DNA of 64,000 nt from Talinum fruticosum (GCA_021018815.1 JAITYX010000021.1:3129001-3193000), one strand, 5' to 3'. Positions 1 to 14,121 are shown, counted from the first letter of the stretch. Numbers and translations: made by a program. Notes: generated from the letters alone by a model not told the origin.

Positions 1-3000
1 ATATTAAAATGCCTCTAACCTTTCATTAGAAAAAAAATTACTAAGAATAAAATTGGTAAACTACTCATTAATATATCATATTGTAAAGTGGCCGATATTG
101 TGAAATAAAAATGTTAATTAAAGCGACAAATAAACTAAAATGAGTAGAATATCATACTAACCTAACTCATATTATATGTATTTTTCCCTCTCTCTCTCTA
201 TATCTCTAATGAAATTACGCTACTCGTTGTTCAATTCTTTCGAAGCTGTTGGATCCCGTAGTGTATAAAAAGTAGAGTTTTCCTAACTCATATATATAAC
301 CATGTGTATTATTCTTTATTAACAAGATTCAATTTTAAGATTTATTTAAAATTAACAATATCAAATCATTTAATTAATGTATCTATTAGTAGCACTATCT
401 GGGATCATTTGCATTTTTTTCTTAATATTTATCTCATAAATAAGACTTACGTTTATTTTAGATAATTTAGTTTCCTTAATGATGCCAAAAAATATACAGA
501 CTTCATAAATGATTAATATTTATGTAATCTATCATTATATAATTTGTGTTTTGCGATATAGTGTTAATTTATGCAAAAGATAAACCATGCTTCTATAAAT
601 AAAAATAAAAATAAAAATAAAATAAAAAATCAAGCATGCATCATTAATTGAGTGGATATCTGACGATGCCCACAAACCATAACGTGGCATTGAAAACTTT
701 TTTGCGAATTTCTCACGTGCGTAAAACTATTTGGAGATTTCATAATTTGACTTTTGATATGACGTACTCTACTTTTATTACTCACTAGAGCCCATATCAA
801 AGATGGTCAATCATTCCAAAGGCTTATCTACCTCTTTCGATTTTGATCTTTGGAACAACAATTTTTCAGGCTTGTAGATAGAATAATGATTTAACACTTT
901 ATACCTGGTCGGATTTATTTAAAGAAGATTTACAGAATAAATTTATTTATCAAAAAAATAAAAAAGTGTACTTACACTAACAAATTGTTCCCCAAAATTA
1001 CATTAACATATTTTGAGTGATTGATTTTTATTTTTATTCTTAGAATTCTTATATTTTTATGTTGATATCTTCTCTCTAACATGTCAATTAGCGTCTATTT
1101 TGTAAGAATATTTACAATTATCGAAAAAATATATAAAGTATTCATGTGAGTGGCTAAAATTCGATCTCCATCAAATTTAAATTCATAAATCATATGCATC
1201 TAAGATTTAGACAGGTCGAAATTATAAATCCAAATCTTTACAAACAACAAAATCAATGTTTATTATACATATACGATTGATTAAATTCAAAGAATTTGAA
1301 AGTTTCATTGTTAGCTATAGTGTAGGGAGGGAGGTCCGATATAACAACCTTATCTTTTAGTTAAAAAATTAGAGACAAACTATTTTTATTAGACTCTTTC
1401 TTTTAAAATCTTGAGCTATGTATTACTCTATTCATTATAATCCAAATTAAAAAAAAAAATTAGTCCAAGCTTACTTTTTTGCAACTATTTATATTTATAA
1501 ATATATTTTTTAAATTTTATTTTTGTAAAGAGATCCACTTTTTAAACTCTTTATCTCAGGGGATAGTCTAAAAGATTTATTAAATTGAAAGAACGGAGGT
1601 TTTAAAATTCAAATATTTTCTCGATATAATTTTTTTAAAAAAATTATTTTTTCTCATAGTAAAGTCAGTGGTGACCGCTTGGATATCTTTGGCATGGGAA
1701 TTGAATGTGGAAAAATGGGGTCAATGGGTTAGCTTTTTAAGGCGAGGCAACGGAATTATCCAAGTGTTCGGGGAAGATGAGCCTGAACAAATGGGGACTT
1801 GGGCACCCTACCCCTCCTTATTCATTCTTTCCAAAAATAGTGCAACACTTATCGCTTTTTTCCATAAATAGAAATAATTGAAGCTCCCGCTACGTCAACC
1901 ACCCATGTGAGCTCACTAGCCATCTCATATTTTGTTCCTTAGCTTCACCTTTGGTCCATAATTCCATATCTTTCTCCTCTTTTCAAACCCCCCAATTATT
2001 TCGTTTTTTAAAAACAAAAAAAAAAAAAAAAGAAACTGCTGTGTCGGCAATTTATCATTTTGGGGACGCATGCATGACATACACGCAAACAACTCGTAGC
2101 ATGTTCATAATTCAATTCGGTTGGTTTAATTGATAAAAATTTTTAAATTTATATTTAAATATTAAATTTATTTTATTTATCTCAAAATTTAGATATTATG
2201 TGGCGTAAATGAGAACTACAAATGTTAACCTAGTGCCGACGTGATAATTGAGTTTTGTAAATTATTCTTGTGTTGTTTAGCATAAATTATTAGGGTTTTT
2301 CTTTTTTGTTTTTTGTTTTGCTTAAAAAATTACATCATATGGGATGCAGCTCCAACACATATTGACATAAATTAATGCAATATCCAACTTAGAAATAAAA
2401 TCCTCAACAAAAAAAAATATTAATTTGAAATTTACTGATCATCTATCTATTTATAATCTTGATTTTTACATATTATCTAAAAAGTTTCCATGAATACAAT
2501 CTCCAATGTGGTCTAACATATACATCAATCATCCGTTTTATAATACATCTCACTTTAACCGACATTTTTTTCCGTTTCATAATATGTGTCGGTTTACTTG
2601 TTTAATGATATATTAGTGACTAATTTACCAATTTTATCTTTATTAATTATTTTTTCTCCTTTTTTCCATTAATTGTCTTCATTTTCGATAAAATCATGAG
2701 TCAACTAATCTTTTAATAAAAATTTTTGTTATAAATTATGTGTTTTTTGGTACCCCTCATAACTCAAAAATGAGAGTATTGTAAAATGAAGTGATTAATA
2801 GATAAATAATTTTCATGAAAATATAAATTCAATCCTTATAAGTAAAATATTTATATATGAAAGAAATTATCACCCACGGTTAAATATATTAAAGATTTTT
2901 AATATAGTAATTGTACTGGTTGGTATCTCAATCTAAAATAGAGACGACTCCCATCATATATCGAATCTATCATTACGGCTCATGTAGACCGTTGATGACA

Positions 3001-4022
3001 CAAGGGATGACCTCATTAGCCATTAACTAGCTGACCCCTCAACTGCCTGAGAAATCATTCCTACCTACGTGATCTTATTCTTATCTTCACCTAAAAAATA
3101 TATATATAATCAAAACAATAAATCATGTTATAATTTTTTTTTTTTTAAAATGTATTACAATCTCGAGAGTCAATATTATCTATTAAAGTAGTAGTATGAG
3201 TTACAATTTAACAATTAAAACTTTTATTCTATCATTTATCAACATATGATTTGAGAGTAAAACACATCACACATCAGAAATTATAATCTAATAACTAAAA
3301 CTTTTTCGACAATCATACAATAAATTATAGTTGAACATAATTAGCTAAAGATAAAGTACTCCATCCATTTTAAATTATATTTCATTTTAGTGGAGTGGGA
3401 GAAAGCTAAAGTTAACTAAAAATTTAAGTAGTTAAAAGGTGAATTATCCGTATGCCACCACTTTCTCTCTTTGTCATTTTCTAGTAAGCAATTAATGAAG
3501 ATAAAATTGATAAACTAATAATTAATATGTCGTTAGAATTATAAAATGACAAGTATTGTGAAATGTTAAAATTAGTTAAAATAACGAGTGTATTGTAAAA
3601 CAGATGAAGCATATAAGCGGTAGATCATTTTTTCTGTTGGTAGGTGGTAACGTCAACCAAATTAATTATCACTTTAGTTTATTAATACATGTCACATGAA
3701 AAGATAAGGTTGTCAACAATAATACTCATACTTAGTTAAGTTATCAATGATTTAATTTTTAAAAGTGACATTAAAATTAAAATTAAATCCAGTACTTTGT
3801 TCCATCCAAGAAAAAACAATCAGTTCTCTGTAAAATTGTGTTTCATTATTTGTGTTTTGATTAAAAAAATAATATAAATGCTCAATTTTAATCAAGGGTC
3901 CAATCTCGTAATTTTTATTGCACTATCACTACGTAATTTCTCATAAATTTCCCGTCTACAATTGTATCACACGGTTGTAGGTTGGTTTGGATATATATGT
4001 AACATTATGACCATTGTCCCAA
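1..4022. other. AT-rich intergenic spacer
   Basis: No gene is supported here. Reading frames are short and AT-driven, and none resembles a known protein. The stretch holds scattered poly-A and poly-T runs, an (AAAAT)n-like tract near 600-630 and repeated low-complexity text of the kind found in decayed plant transposons. A conserved non-coding element would not be visible to me. Confidence 0.7.
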
Positions 4023-5214
4023 TTTTTTTTTTTTTATCATCAACGGGAAAGGGGTGTTATATTGATTGATTCACAAAAGAATACATATCCGTTGTAGCCA
4101 AATCGTAGATTTGATCCGGCATATCTTCCGCCCATACCCTCACATCGAAAGAGATAGGTTGGAAGTGAGCAATATCATGAGCAACGGAGTTACACCCCTA
4201 TTAACAAACGACCAAGAAATAAAATCGAAAGAAGCACTTAAAAGAAGAATATCCGAAATAAAAAACCTAGAACAGAATTAGGACAAACTTGATTCTAAAT
4301 CTTTAACATTAAGGCCCGAGAGTCGCCCTCCACTACCAGGCGTTTGTAGCCTTGGGTTGCTGCTTGTTTGAGTGCAAAAGACACGCTTGAGCTTCTTCCA
4401 ATTCAGCCCCATGGAAAGTCCGATGTCTGTTCCACTCCAGACGAGGACAATCTCACCAAAGACTATCTCTAATTACAAAGCCACAACCACCATTCCCCGC
4501 ACCTACTTGACTCGCATCAAAGTTTAGCTTGAATATGCCCGGTTCGGCGGGCGCCACAAGAGCACCCTGGCTGGTTGCACTATTGGCTCCATCTTCTCAT
4601 GCATGCTCGCGGAAATTAAAAACAAACATTTCAGCTCTCCGTGCCAAGTTTGAATGAGGAGCATCCTTCATACCAAAAATAAATCGGTTTCGAGAGTTCC
4701 AACATTCCCACATAATTGCTAAGTAAACACCCAAATGATCAGGGGACAAATGTTCCGCAGCCCAAAGTAAAGCATCCATAGCGGACGGATGGTTTCCGCA
4801 CCATAAGACATCCTCAAAATCACTACCCATCCAAATTTCCATAGCAAGAGGGCACAAGAAGAGAGAGTGAATGTCGATTCTTCCACGACCCTACAGATTG
4901 CACAATTCATGTGAAAACCCGAATACGGCTAGCCAAATTTTTCCGAGTCGCTAGAGCACCGTTGCCTATCTTCCAGCCGAACAACTTGATCCGGGGTGGC
5001 ACCTGTAATTTCCGAGTAGTTTCCAGCTTGCGTTTATCACCGCCGATACTCGGACGAAGCATGAGAGGCGTTTCTCGTCCGAGCTAGGTAGTAAGCGGAT
5101 TTGATCGAGAAGGTTCCAGTCGGTGTAAAATGCCAAATGAGCTTGTCATTAGGCCATGTTACACATAACGGAATTTGGAGGATTAGTTCCGCATCACATT
5201 CCAAGAAAGTAGTG
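4023..5214 (-). mobile_element. 5'-truncated, decayed LINE (L1-type non-LTR retrotransposon)
   Basis: On the minus strand, starting near 5195, the translation runs through the end of a LINE ORF2: a 'LIWHFTPTGTFSIKSAYYLA'-type block (about 5145-5070), then 'KLFGWKIGNGALATRKNLA' (about 4985-4925). A zinc-knuckle reverse-transcriptase C-terminus follows (about 4910-4600), with an 'IMWECWNSRNRFIFG' segment. An RNase H-like tail lies at about 4560-4070 with 'CNSVAHDIAHFQPISFDVRVWAEDMP'-like wording, read in pieces. Stops and frame changes interrupt it, so it is dead. A poly-T run at about 4023-4035 on the plus strand is the poly(A) tail, which fixes orientation and 3' end. The endonuclease and most of the reverse transcriptase are absent, as expected for a 5'-truncated insertion. 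I did not find a convincing target-site duplication. Confidence 0.85.
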
Positions 5215-5266
5215 TAAGTTGGGTTCTTACCTCAAAAGTGTAAGTTGGGTTCTTACCTCAAAAGTG
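5215..5266. repeat. Perfect 26-bp tandem duplication
   Basis: Two identical 26-bp units lie head to tail at 5215-5240 and 5241-5266, beginning TAAGTTGGG and ending CAAAAGTG. A third, diverged unit can be followed to about 5296. The array begins where recognisable LINE coding sequence ends, so it may mark the 5' junction of that insertion. Confidence 0.9.
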
Positions 5267-6270
5267 AGTTATGTTGTTCTCACCTCTAATATGAATTTAT
5301 CGTCTTAGTGTAATTGATCGTAGATTTGAAACTCATAAGTATTTTTATTGTGTAATGCAATTTGAATGTTATTATTAGATCGATTCATTTTGATTAAGTA
5401 ATGAATCAATAATGGAATATCATGTAATTCTATACTCGTATATATACGGTATTTTTTTCAAGAGTAATTTATCATATTAGATAGACGTCTACTCTGTAAA
5501 GTTATACTATACTTCGCCAACATTCGGGAAGGATACGTTGAAGTTGAAAAATGTAGTTGATGGCAAGAAGAATGCACAAGTTAGAGTTGGTCGATAGTAT
5601 ATCGTTAACTTTATTGAGATAATGATTTATATTAATGTTTTAGATTTACTTTTATTTAAATATATTTTTATTCTGAGAATAAAGGATGAATTTCATTAAT
5701 TAAAGGTCATGCAACATCTATATTAAAATTCAACAAACAAATTTATAACTAAAATAACAAAATAAAACTTTCGATGGAAAAAGATAGTTTAAACTCTTCC
5801 GAACGATTCTCTTCTACTCAATCATTATTTTATCATAGATTCTTTAATGACGACATCCACAAATCTTGTATAATCTTATCACTGAATAGTTTTATTTGTT
5901 ATAGTAGTATGAATTTGAAGAATTAATGCTCATTACAAACCGATCCGACAATCAATTAACAATTCAACAACATGCAAATATAACACTATGAAAAGAAATT
6001 GATAGAATCGTTCCAAAAGTAAGAGAAAATACAACTAATTGGAATAAGATATGGAGAGACTCACACAAATAGAGAGAGAGTAATTATTTGTAGAGAAAAT
6101 ATTAAATAAAACATAAAAGGAAGAGAAATTGAACTTTCATTAATAAAAACCCGCTACGAAAAGAAGGATATATGATGTTTTTTTTAGATAGAAAGAGAAG
6201 AGGGGAAGAGGATGTGGCTACCTTAGTTTTTTGTTTTACCTTATTTAAAGATTTTTTAATCAAAAAATCT

Positions 6271-6450
6271 ATTGCATAATTAATGCACAATTTTTTTATA
6301 AATAGAAAAATTTTATCAATGAAAAATCATACAACATCTATAATCAATATCTTTGCCTTATTTAAAGATATTAATTATAGATGTTATATGGTTTTTCATT
6401 AATAAATTTTTCCTACTTATAAAAAAAAAAACTGTGCATTAATTATGTAA
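6271..6450. mobile_element. Near-perfect long hairpin (foldback/MITE-like element)
   Basis: Arms of about 85 bases pair almost completely. The left arm is 6271-6354 (ATTGCATAATTAATGCAC inward to CAATATCTTT). The right arm is 6364-6450 (AAAGATATTAAT outward to GTGCATTAATTATGTAAT). Only about nine bases form the loop. The mismatches are mostly single substitutions plus a different T/A-run length. It encodes nothing. The form fits a young MITE or foldback element, and a transcript through it would make a long duplex that could feed small RNAs. Confidence 0.8.
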
Positions 6451-8304
6451 TGGATATATTCCCTTCCCATTTGATATTGAAATCATATTACTGTCCTTAA
6501 TGATTTATGTGAAATTTCTTTAAAATATATTCTATAAAAAATTTTAAAAACTTGAATAATTTTCTTTTATTTTTTCAATGAAAGCAATAAGAAAGATTTT
6601 TCTTTTTTTGATATAAGCAATAAGAAAGAATTTGCATAAGGTCAATACGGAGATCCACCGGCCACCGCCAAAATGTCCGTGAATCGCGCGAAAATCGAAT
6701 TAGCTTACTAATTGTTAGTATTTTCATGTGATTAACATAAAAAATAATTAATAACGGTCAAGACAAGATTTAGGGTGACAACAAAAAAAAAGACTTGTTT
6801 TAGAAGTAGTTAGTTGATCATGCATGCTATATTAAGAAAGTCAACCTTTGTTTTCCTTGTCAATCAAACTCATTGGTTAACAATGTTTAAATTTTAGAAT
6901 ATATGAAAGTAAGATTTGTTTTTAAATAGGTGGTCCATGATATGCATATAGAGAAATTGGTTAGTTTCATTAAGTTAATTAGTGGAGCGACTTATTTCTT
7001 CGTAGGTAATATATATATGCTCGGGATTATATGTTGTAATCGTGAATAAAGTTGACAATAAAAGACGATGATTTTAAAATTTTATAGCAGATTGTAAATT
7101 CTTGAGATCAATACTTTTATAAACGGCGTGTTATCAATAAATTTTGCTACTGTGATATTATAATTAATCTTTTTATCGTAAACATGTCCAAAATATAATT
7201 AGGATTAAATGGCCAAAGTTCTACATGGTTGACATTGTGTCCTTAATAATGGATACGAAATTTGTCCCGCAAGTGTTAGAAGGTAGTTGATTGTGTAGCC
7301 CATAAGTAACAAAAATATATTTGGTAGATTTAGCTATTACGTTAACTTATTAATATAAATGAGTAAAAATATTTACAAAATGAAAAAATAAATGTAGAAT
7401 ATTTTTGAAATAAAAACATAAATCACTACTTTTTGAAATGACATATTTGGAGTTTGAAGATTGCCTTTTTCTTTAAAAAAAAATAATTTGAGTGGGCATC
7501 TGGAATTGTTATAGACGTGTATGCCCATGAGCCAACATACATACCTGAACCTCAATCAATTATTTTTTATTTATTTAATTTAATAAAAACAATACTCCGT
7601 AATAATATTATTTCTTTTATTCGTAATAACGTTAATTTGTGCTTGCGTAATGAGGATAAATTTTCTGAACGACCATTCAATATACATTTATTTATACTCA
7701 AGTTTTCTATATATTTTTTTTTATGGGGGTAGCAATAGGTCAGTTTCTTTATGTGTTCTAAATTTTTTTTTAAAAAAAAAAATTTAGGGAAGGATGCCAA
7801 ATGATTCACGGCTCTTTAAATGAAACATCCTACCACCCAACACATATATTATGGACATATTTTTAAAATATATGGTGATATGATATAATCTAAGGAAATA
7901 AATATAGTTATTAAAATTGAGATTTTGAGTGCATTAGGTTTCAGGTTCGATTTTTTCTTCTCTATTATATTATCCTTTTTAACACCTCTACATAAAAAAA
8001 AACGAAGAAGTGAATTTTAAGAAGATAAAACAAAATATAGTAACTTGAGGTTCTTAGATCCATGATATAATAATTTGTATCTTACCATCCCCTTCTAAAA
8101 GCCCACATTCACTTACTATATTAAATTAAATAGTGCATAATGTGGAATAACCATATCATTGACTATTAGGCAAAATCATTATTCTATTAAAATTAGAATG
8201 ATATACAATAATGATTTAGTACTTTTTTTTATAGAAAAAGATAAATAACTAACATTATTCATTTAGTGTTTCTAATGTGTATCGGCTTACAATGTGATTT
8301 CTAA

Positions 8305-8576
8305 GGGTATGTTTGTTTCGACGTTTATAATAATGTTTGTGATAATTAACATCCGATAACGATTCACAACAGACTAACTCGCTAGTCATGACAACTCATA
8401 ACCGCTTGATACGATTAGTAACCGCTTATAACGACTCATAACAACTAGTAATAGCTAATTGTAACCGCTCATAACAACTTGTAACAACTAACAATTAATC
8501 GTAATAACTTATAACAGGTCATAACCACTTGGTAACAATTAATAACTAATTTTTAATAGTAAAAACGAACATGCCC
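8305..8576. mobile_element. MITE-like element with internal degenerate repeats
   Basis: The ends are imperfect inverted repeats: GGGTATGTTTGTTT at the left matches the reverse complement of AAACGAACATGCCC at the right in 12 of 14 positions. The interior (about 8350-8560) is filled with degenerate copies of a motif like ATAACAACT / GTAACCGCT, which resembles the subterminal transposase-binding repeats of hAT-type elements. There is no coding capacity. A clear target-site duplication was not found, so the superfamily is uncertain. Confidence 0.55.
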
Positions 8577-10801
8577 CTTAAATTAAGAAAGAGCCAATGG
8601 ATGTCAATGTTAAAGAAGATGGTATAATCTAGTCTATTAAGGTTTTATATTTCTATGTATCTCTATATACTAAAAGTTTCTCTTCATTAACTGTTTTAAA
8701 AAAATTCTCCAAATTATAAATCTTGTTGAAATTCTACTTATTACATATATTTCTCCAAATTTGTACTGATATCTTCTTTATATGATTAGAGTTAACATCT
8801 TAAAGGATTATGTAACTCAATCAATTAATTATTGAGGACAACAGCATTCACACACCTATATGTCACTTTTTGAATCAATTTTGGTATTTAATTAGTGGAC
8901 CCTTGAATATGGATCATCTCATAAACCCACAAATTTTTATATATATTTGGGAGCTTATACTCTCGGGTATCAAATCACTGTTAAATATTTACAAAATTTC
9001 TCTTAATTTTCCTTTCATCTTATTAGACAAATTCTTATATGCATATGAGAGTTTATATTGTCGAGTATCATATCATTACCAAAAATCCATAAAATTTCCC
9101 ATAATTTTCCTTTCGTCCTACCATTTCTTGACGCATGTCACGGAGTATAAACCCCCAAGTGTATAATAAATGCGTTGTCATAAATCAAATAAAAAAATTG
9201 AGGAGTTGCTAGTGTTTTACTTAAATGTACAAGACAATAATGGTAGCAAGGACATGTCTATTCTTCTATTGTAGGGTTAGTTGAGTTTGCAATTTTTTGA
9301 TTGTATCTTTAAATACAAATATGTTCTTAAAGAAATAAAAACTAGTATAAAAATTAACTCATAATAATTAAGATATATTTATAGACATAAAACTATAATA
9401 AATTTATAGTATATAATAACAATAACAACAATTAACTAAGTATGTCATGTTCATACGAATAATGTATGGGGATCGGAGATCCGGATTTAGATAAATCATC
9501 CCTACATGCAATAACCGAAAGGTTGATACCGAAATCTCGTTAGCTACATGAGCAACGAGGCCACTAGATTATTTACCGGAGTAGAGTGAGTTTAGTGGTG
9601 CCAACTTGCCATTATGTATGAGGGAACAAAAGGGAGAAATAACTAGGAAAAAAAGGAGGACAAGGAGGAGGAGGAGGAACAGAAAAAGGAGATAATGACA
9701 ATGGGAGAGGGGGAGTACATATAATCTGTTATAGGTAGAGGCGATAGTGTCATATTTCATCCACAGGAGAGGAGACAATCTCAACGAAGCAATAATTGCC
9801 GTGAAGAAGACAAGCGGATGATCCTTTAACCAATCGTAACAATCATCTTACCGTAACACAGATTATATGCATACGTGTACACGCACACACAAATTTATCA
9901 AATGAACCATCGAGTAGAGATATGTACGCATACAATCATACAAATTTATTAGATGACGAGTTAGAAAGTTTGTCGCCTATATCAACAAAAATGCTAGGCA
10001 TTTTTCATTGATTAATTCTTCTATTGCAAGAGGATGATTACATGCTCATCTTATAAGAATATAAAAACACATATTATAATTAACAATTCTAGTCTATCTA
10101 ATTCATAAATTATTCAAAAACTTAACACATAAATTGCTTTTAACTTTTCTTTTAATTTAACGTTTATCACTAACAGTTATAATAAACGATTATGATTAGT
10201 AACGGTTTCACAACAGCGATTAACAATGGTCGGAGGATATGCATAGAGATTGATATGCCTCAACAAATCTCTGAATTTTGCCATTATATACAACCAATAT
10301 TATGTCAAATGTTTAAAATGAGATTTGTTGTTTTCACAAAAAAATGAGCACAAACACAATCAATCACTATTATTGAAATAAAGACCTTGAGAATAGTAGA
10401 TTAATTAATACCATGATAAGATGAGTCACAAACATGCATAATAACTTTGTACTTCTTAACTCTATTATTCTCCATTAATTTCTCTCCTCATTCTATGTAT
10501 GTCGGCCTGTCAAGCTCATCAACTAAACCATATGTCTTGACACATCCCTCCCCTCAAATCAATAGCTTAGGCTTTTTTTTTTTTTTTTTTTGTTTGATCA
10601 AAAATAGTTTTAGCAGAATACAATCTAACTAGCCCATAGAACTTATATAACGTAATTATGGATTCATAATATAACAATATGAACATGAGAGGAAAAATTA
10701 AAAAATTTAAATATAAACTCAAAATCATCTAATAATTTGTACCGCGATATCCTTCAACTTTAATTTATCTTCCACACAACTCTCTAGCTCAACTCAACGA
10801 G

Positions 10802-10854
10802 CACGTTTATATATATATATATTTGCCAACCTCCCCTAAAAATTATCCCACGTT
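10802..10854 (-). promoter_or_regulatory. Two CACGTT (T/G-box) motifs upstream of the JOX gene
   Basis: CACGTT occurs at 10802-10807 and 10849-10854. Its reverse complement AACGTG is the T/G-box, which MYC2-type bHLH factors bind in jasmonate-responsive promoters. Both copies lie within about 125 bases upstream of the likely TATA box of a jasmonate-induced-oxygenase-like gene. The motif is short, so chance occurrence is possible; the function is inferred from its position. Confidence 0.5.
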
Positions 10855-10925
10855 CCGCTTTCGTTCTCTCTCCTCCTTTTTCTATTTACCCATTTGACTC
10901 TCTCATCTCCAACCCCAAAACCCCC

Positions 10926-10931
10926 TATAAA
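10926..10931 (+). promoter_or_regulatory. Probable TATA box of the JOX gene
   Basis: TATAAA sits in a C-rich setting, about 144 bases before the ATG at 11075. That allows a 5' leader of roughly 110-120 bases. The CT/A-rich leader that follows is typical of plant genes. Confidence 0.6.
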
Positions 10932-11074
10932 TTCCCAACTGAATCCCTCCTCTTTTCACACATCTAAGCACAAGAAAAAAAAATCCGAATCCAAATCCAG
11001 ATAGATACCCTTGAGTGCCCTCTGAGCAGTAAAAGGGAGGAAGTCAAGGAGGGAATCTACCGAAAAAAAAAAAA

Positions 11075-13700
11075 ATGAATTGCGTGCAAGAGTGGCCTGA
11101 ACCCATAATCCGAGTCCAGTCCTTGTCGGAGAGCGGACTGAACCAAATCCCTGAGCGCTACGTCAAACCCCCGACGGAGCGGCCTGTGTCAGCCTCGGCG
11201 GACGACCAAGTTGACATCCCCCTCATAGACCTAGGAGGGTTGTTCTCGGGCGATCCGGCCAAGGCGAAGGCGACCATGGACCAGGTCGCCGAAGCCTGCC
11301 AGGAGTGGGGGTTCTTCCAGACAGTGAACCACGGGGTCCGACCTGACCTCATGGACCGGGCCCGGGAGGTGTGGAGGGAGTTCTTCCACCTCCCAATGGA
11401 GGAGAAGCAGATGTATGCCAACTCCCCTCTACCTATGAGGGCTATGGGAGTAGGCTTGGAGTTGAGAAAGGAGCCGTTCTTGACTGGAGTGACTATTACT
11501 TCCTTCACTATCTCCCCTCATCTCTCAAGGATCACAACAAATGGCCTGCTCGACCTCTTTGTCACAGGTACTCCATCATACTAAACTTCACCCTCCCATT
11601 TTCCCCTTCTTATAATATATTTACTCTCGCGGTTTCAAAATAATTGTGATTAGTTTTTATATAAATTACTGTGATTGAATGTACATTAAAATTTATAAAT
11701 GGCAATAAGTATATTTAAATGAACGTTTTTAAATGCCACTTCTTATTTTTATAGACGTAATTTACTTAATAAGAATATGAATAAAAAAAATAGCTGAAAA
11801 TAAACATAATATTATTACTTTAAAACAAATCTATTTAAGTGCACCGTAGACCCAATTAGCAATAGAATGAGATCATGAATTATTATATTATCAAGTATAA
11901 TAATGGGAATATCTAAGAATGTTATAACTCGATCATTCAAAAAAGGGACCCCACTTTGTTTCTAAAAAGGCCACATGGGAAGGGTGAGCTTAAAGTGTCA
12001 CTTTTTCAGTTTTTTCTAACTTGCAGTTGAGGGTTAATTATACTTAATTGTCTGCAAGGATCTGCATACCCTTTTTTAGACAGTTTTTATGTTATTATAT
12101 TGGACCTAAATATGCTTTATATATCATAATTAAATGGAACCGACCTGATCTCCATAATAGACGAATAGAACTGTTATATTTGACGCTTTATAATCTATAC
12201 AGTTAGGACTTCAGTTTCAAGTCGTTTTTTAATGTGGATTTAAACTAATATCTATAGTGGTTATATATATGAATCGGTGAGTGATGCTTTAATGCATTCT
12301 ACGCCCTATTGTTTTTTATTAGCTTTAACTCTTTACAGGGCTTTATTTTGCTAAATTACCGACTTAAAATGAAATTTAGTTCTTGAGAGTTGAAAATATA
12401 ATGCATCTTTGATCTCGTATGCTATACATAATATGGGAAAATTAAATGCAGGGAGGTGATCGAGGAGTACCTAGGAGAGGTGGTGAAATTAAGTCGGAGA
12501 TTAATGAAGGTTTTGTCGATTAACCTGGGTTTGGAAGAGAATTATCTTCAAAATGCATTTGGAGGGGATGACAACGGGGCATGTTTGAGGACTAACTTTT
12601 ACCCGAAATGCCCGCAGCCGGATCTTACTCTCGGGTTATCCTCGCATTCGGATCCGGGTGGGATGACCGTCTTGTTGCCGGACCATAACGTTCCGGGTCT
12701 TCAAGTCCGAAAAGATGGTAAATGGATAACTGTCAAACCCGCTCAACATGCTTTTATTGTCAATATTGGCGATCAACTCCAGGTACTCCTTCCTTTCCCT
12801 TGGAATAAATTTTCTTGCCTGTGATTGGTTGGAAAAGAATTTTTTTAAAAAATTAATCTACCACACAATCATGCATTTGTAATTAGTCAAACTATCTTCT
12901 ACCAAAAAAAAGTAAAAAAATAATCAAACTATCATTTATAAAACGTGCCGTTTTGGCTTTAGGTAGTACAAACATTTTCTAAAATGACTATTAGTGTGAT
13001 CGAGTTTACTAAATGTAGGGCCCCTTTCGATTGATGACAAATATTTGTCTCCTGTTTCATTTTGACTAAAATGAGAAAAAAATTATAAAATAAAAATTTA
13101 TAAATAAACATATAAAATTAACATGTTGCCTTGAAAAAAGGAATTTAAGAGCAATAATAAAAACAAACTAGTTGAAACAAATCAATACATCTCAAAAGAA
13201 AAAAACTAATTATGATAAAGTTTCTTTAATGTAACATTTTCTTGAAACATCACATATCTTCATAATTTATCTCTTTTTATTAAAGAAAAAATTTATCATA
13301 CGGAATATGGAGAACTTAAAACATATTACAAACAAATTGTCATATACTAACAAATTTCGTGTCTAAAGTTTTATAATTATTAGACAATTTTTTTGGATTG
13401 TATAGCAATCATAAATTCAGACGTGGTTTATAAAGTAACCTTTTTTTTGAATTTATGAAGTGGACCAAGGTCCATAGGAAAGGAGGTAAAATCAAGGCTT
13501 ATTTATTCGTTGGTTAATTTTAAATAAAAAATTATTATTTGGGTATCATTTAAAATGGTTGGAAGCTGTTGTAAAAAATTTAAATCTAAATTATGTTGTA
13601 CATCACTTTTACATTTTATAAAATAAAATATTATTAGTTAAATGTAATTCAAATAATAGACTTAAAACAGAAATAATAATAACTTTTAATATAAATTTTA

Positions 13701-13769
<69 letters not shown>

Positions 13770-14065
13770 TATTTTTACGAATAAAGAGATGGATATGAAT
13801 CCACTTAAAAATGAATGAAAAAAGGAGTAAAGTATGAGGTTAAACAAGAGCATTAGGTGATGCAGATGGTGGCCGCTGAAAGGTGAAGTCTCTATCATTG
13901 GCCACTTTTAATCGCAACTATTTATGATTTTTGGAAAAGTGTGGAAAAAAGCATAATGCATGCTATTGCCTATTATTACTGACCAAATATTGAGGGCTTG
14001 GATTCACCACATAAAATATGTCATATCGAAAATTACATTTATGGTCCTCCACATTCTAGACATTT

Positions 14066-14121
<56 letters not shown>

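Larger units (their letters stand above)
5267..10790. other. AT-rich intergenic spacer with small repeat elements
   Basis: No gene is supported. The spacer contains the hairpin element at 6271-6450 and the MITE-like element at 8305-8576. A possible tRNA-derived SINE head lies near 7880-7970, with a box-B-like GGTTCGATT at about 7944. A purine-rich tract near 9640-9715 gives low-complexity reading frames on both strands. The last few hundred bases lead into the JOX promoter. Confidence 0.6.

Noticed and set aside
11158..11508. 116-residue antisense frame over JOX exon 1
   Set aside because: A shadow of the GC-richer coding exon; no family resemblance.
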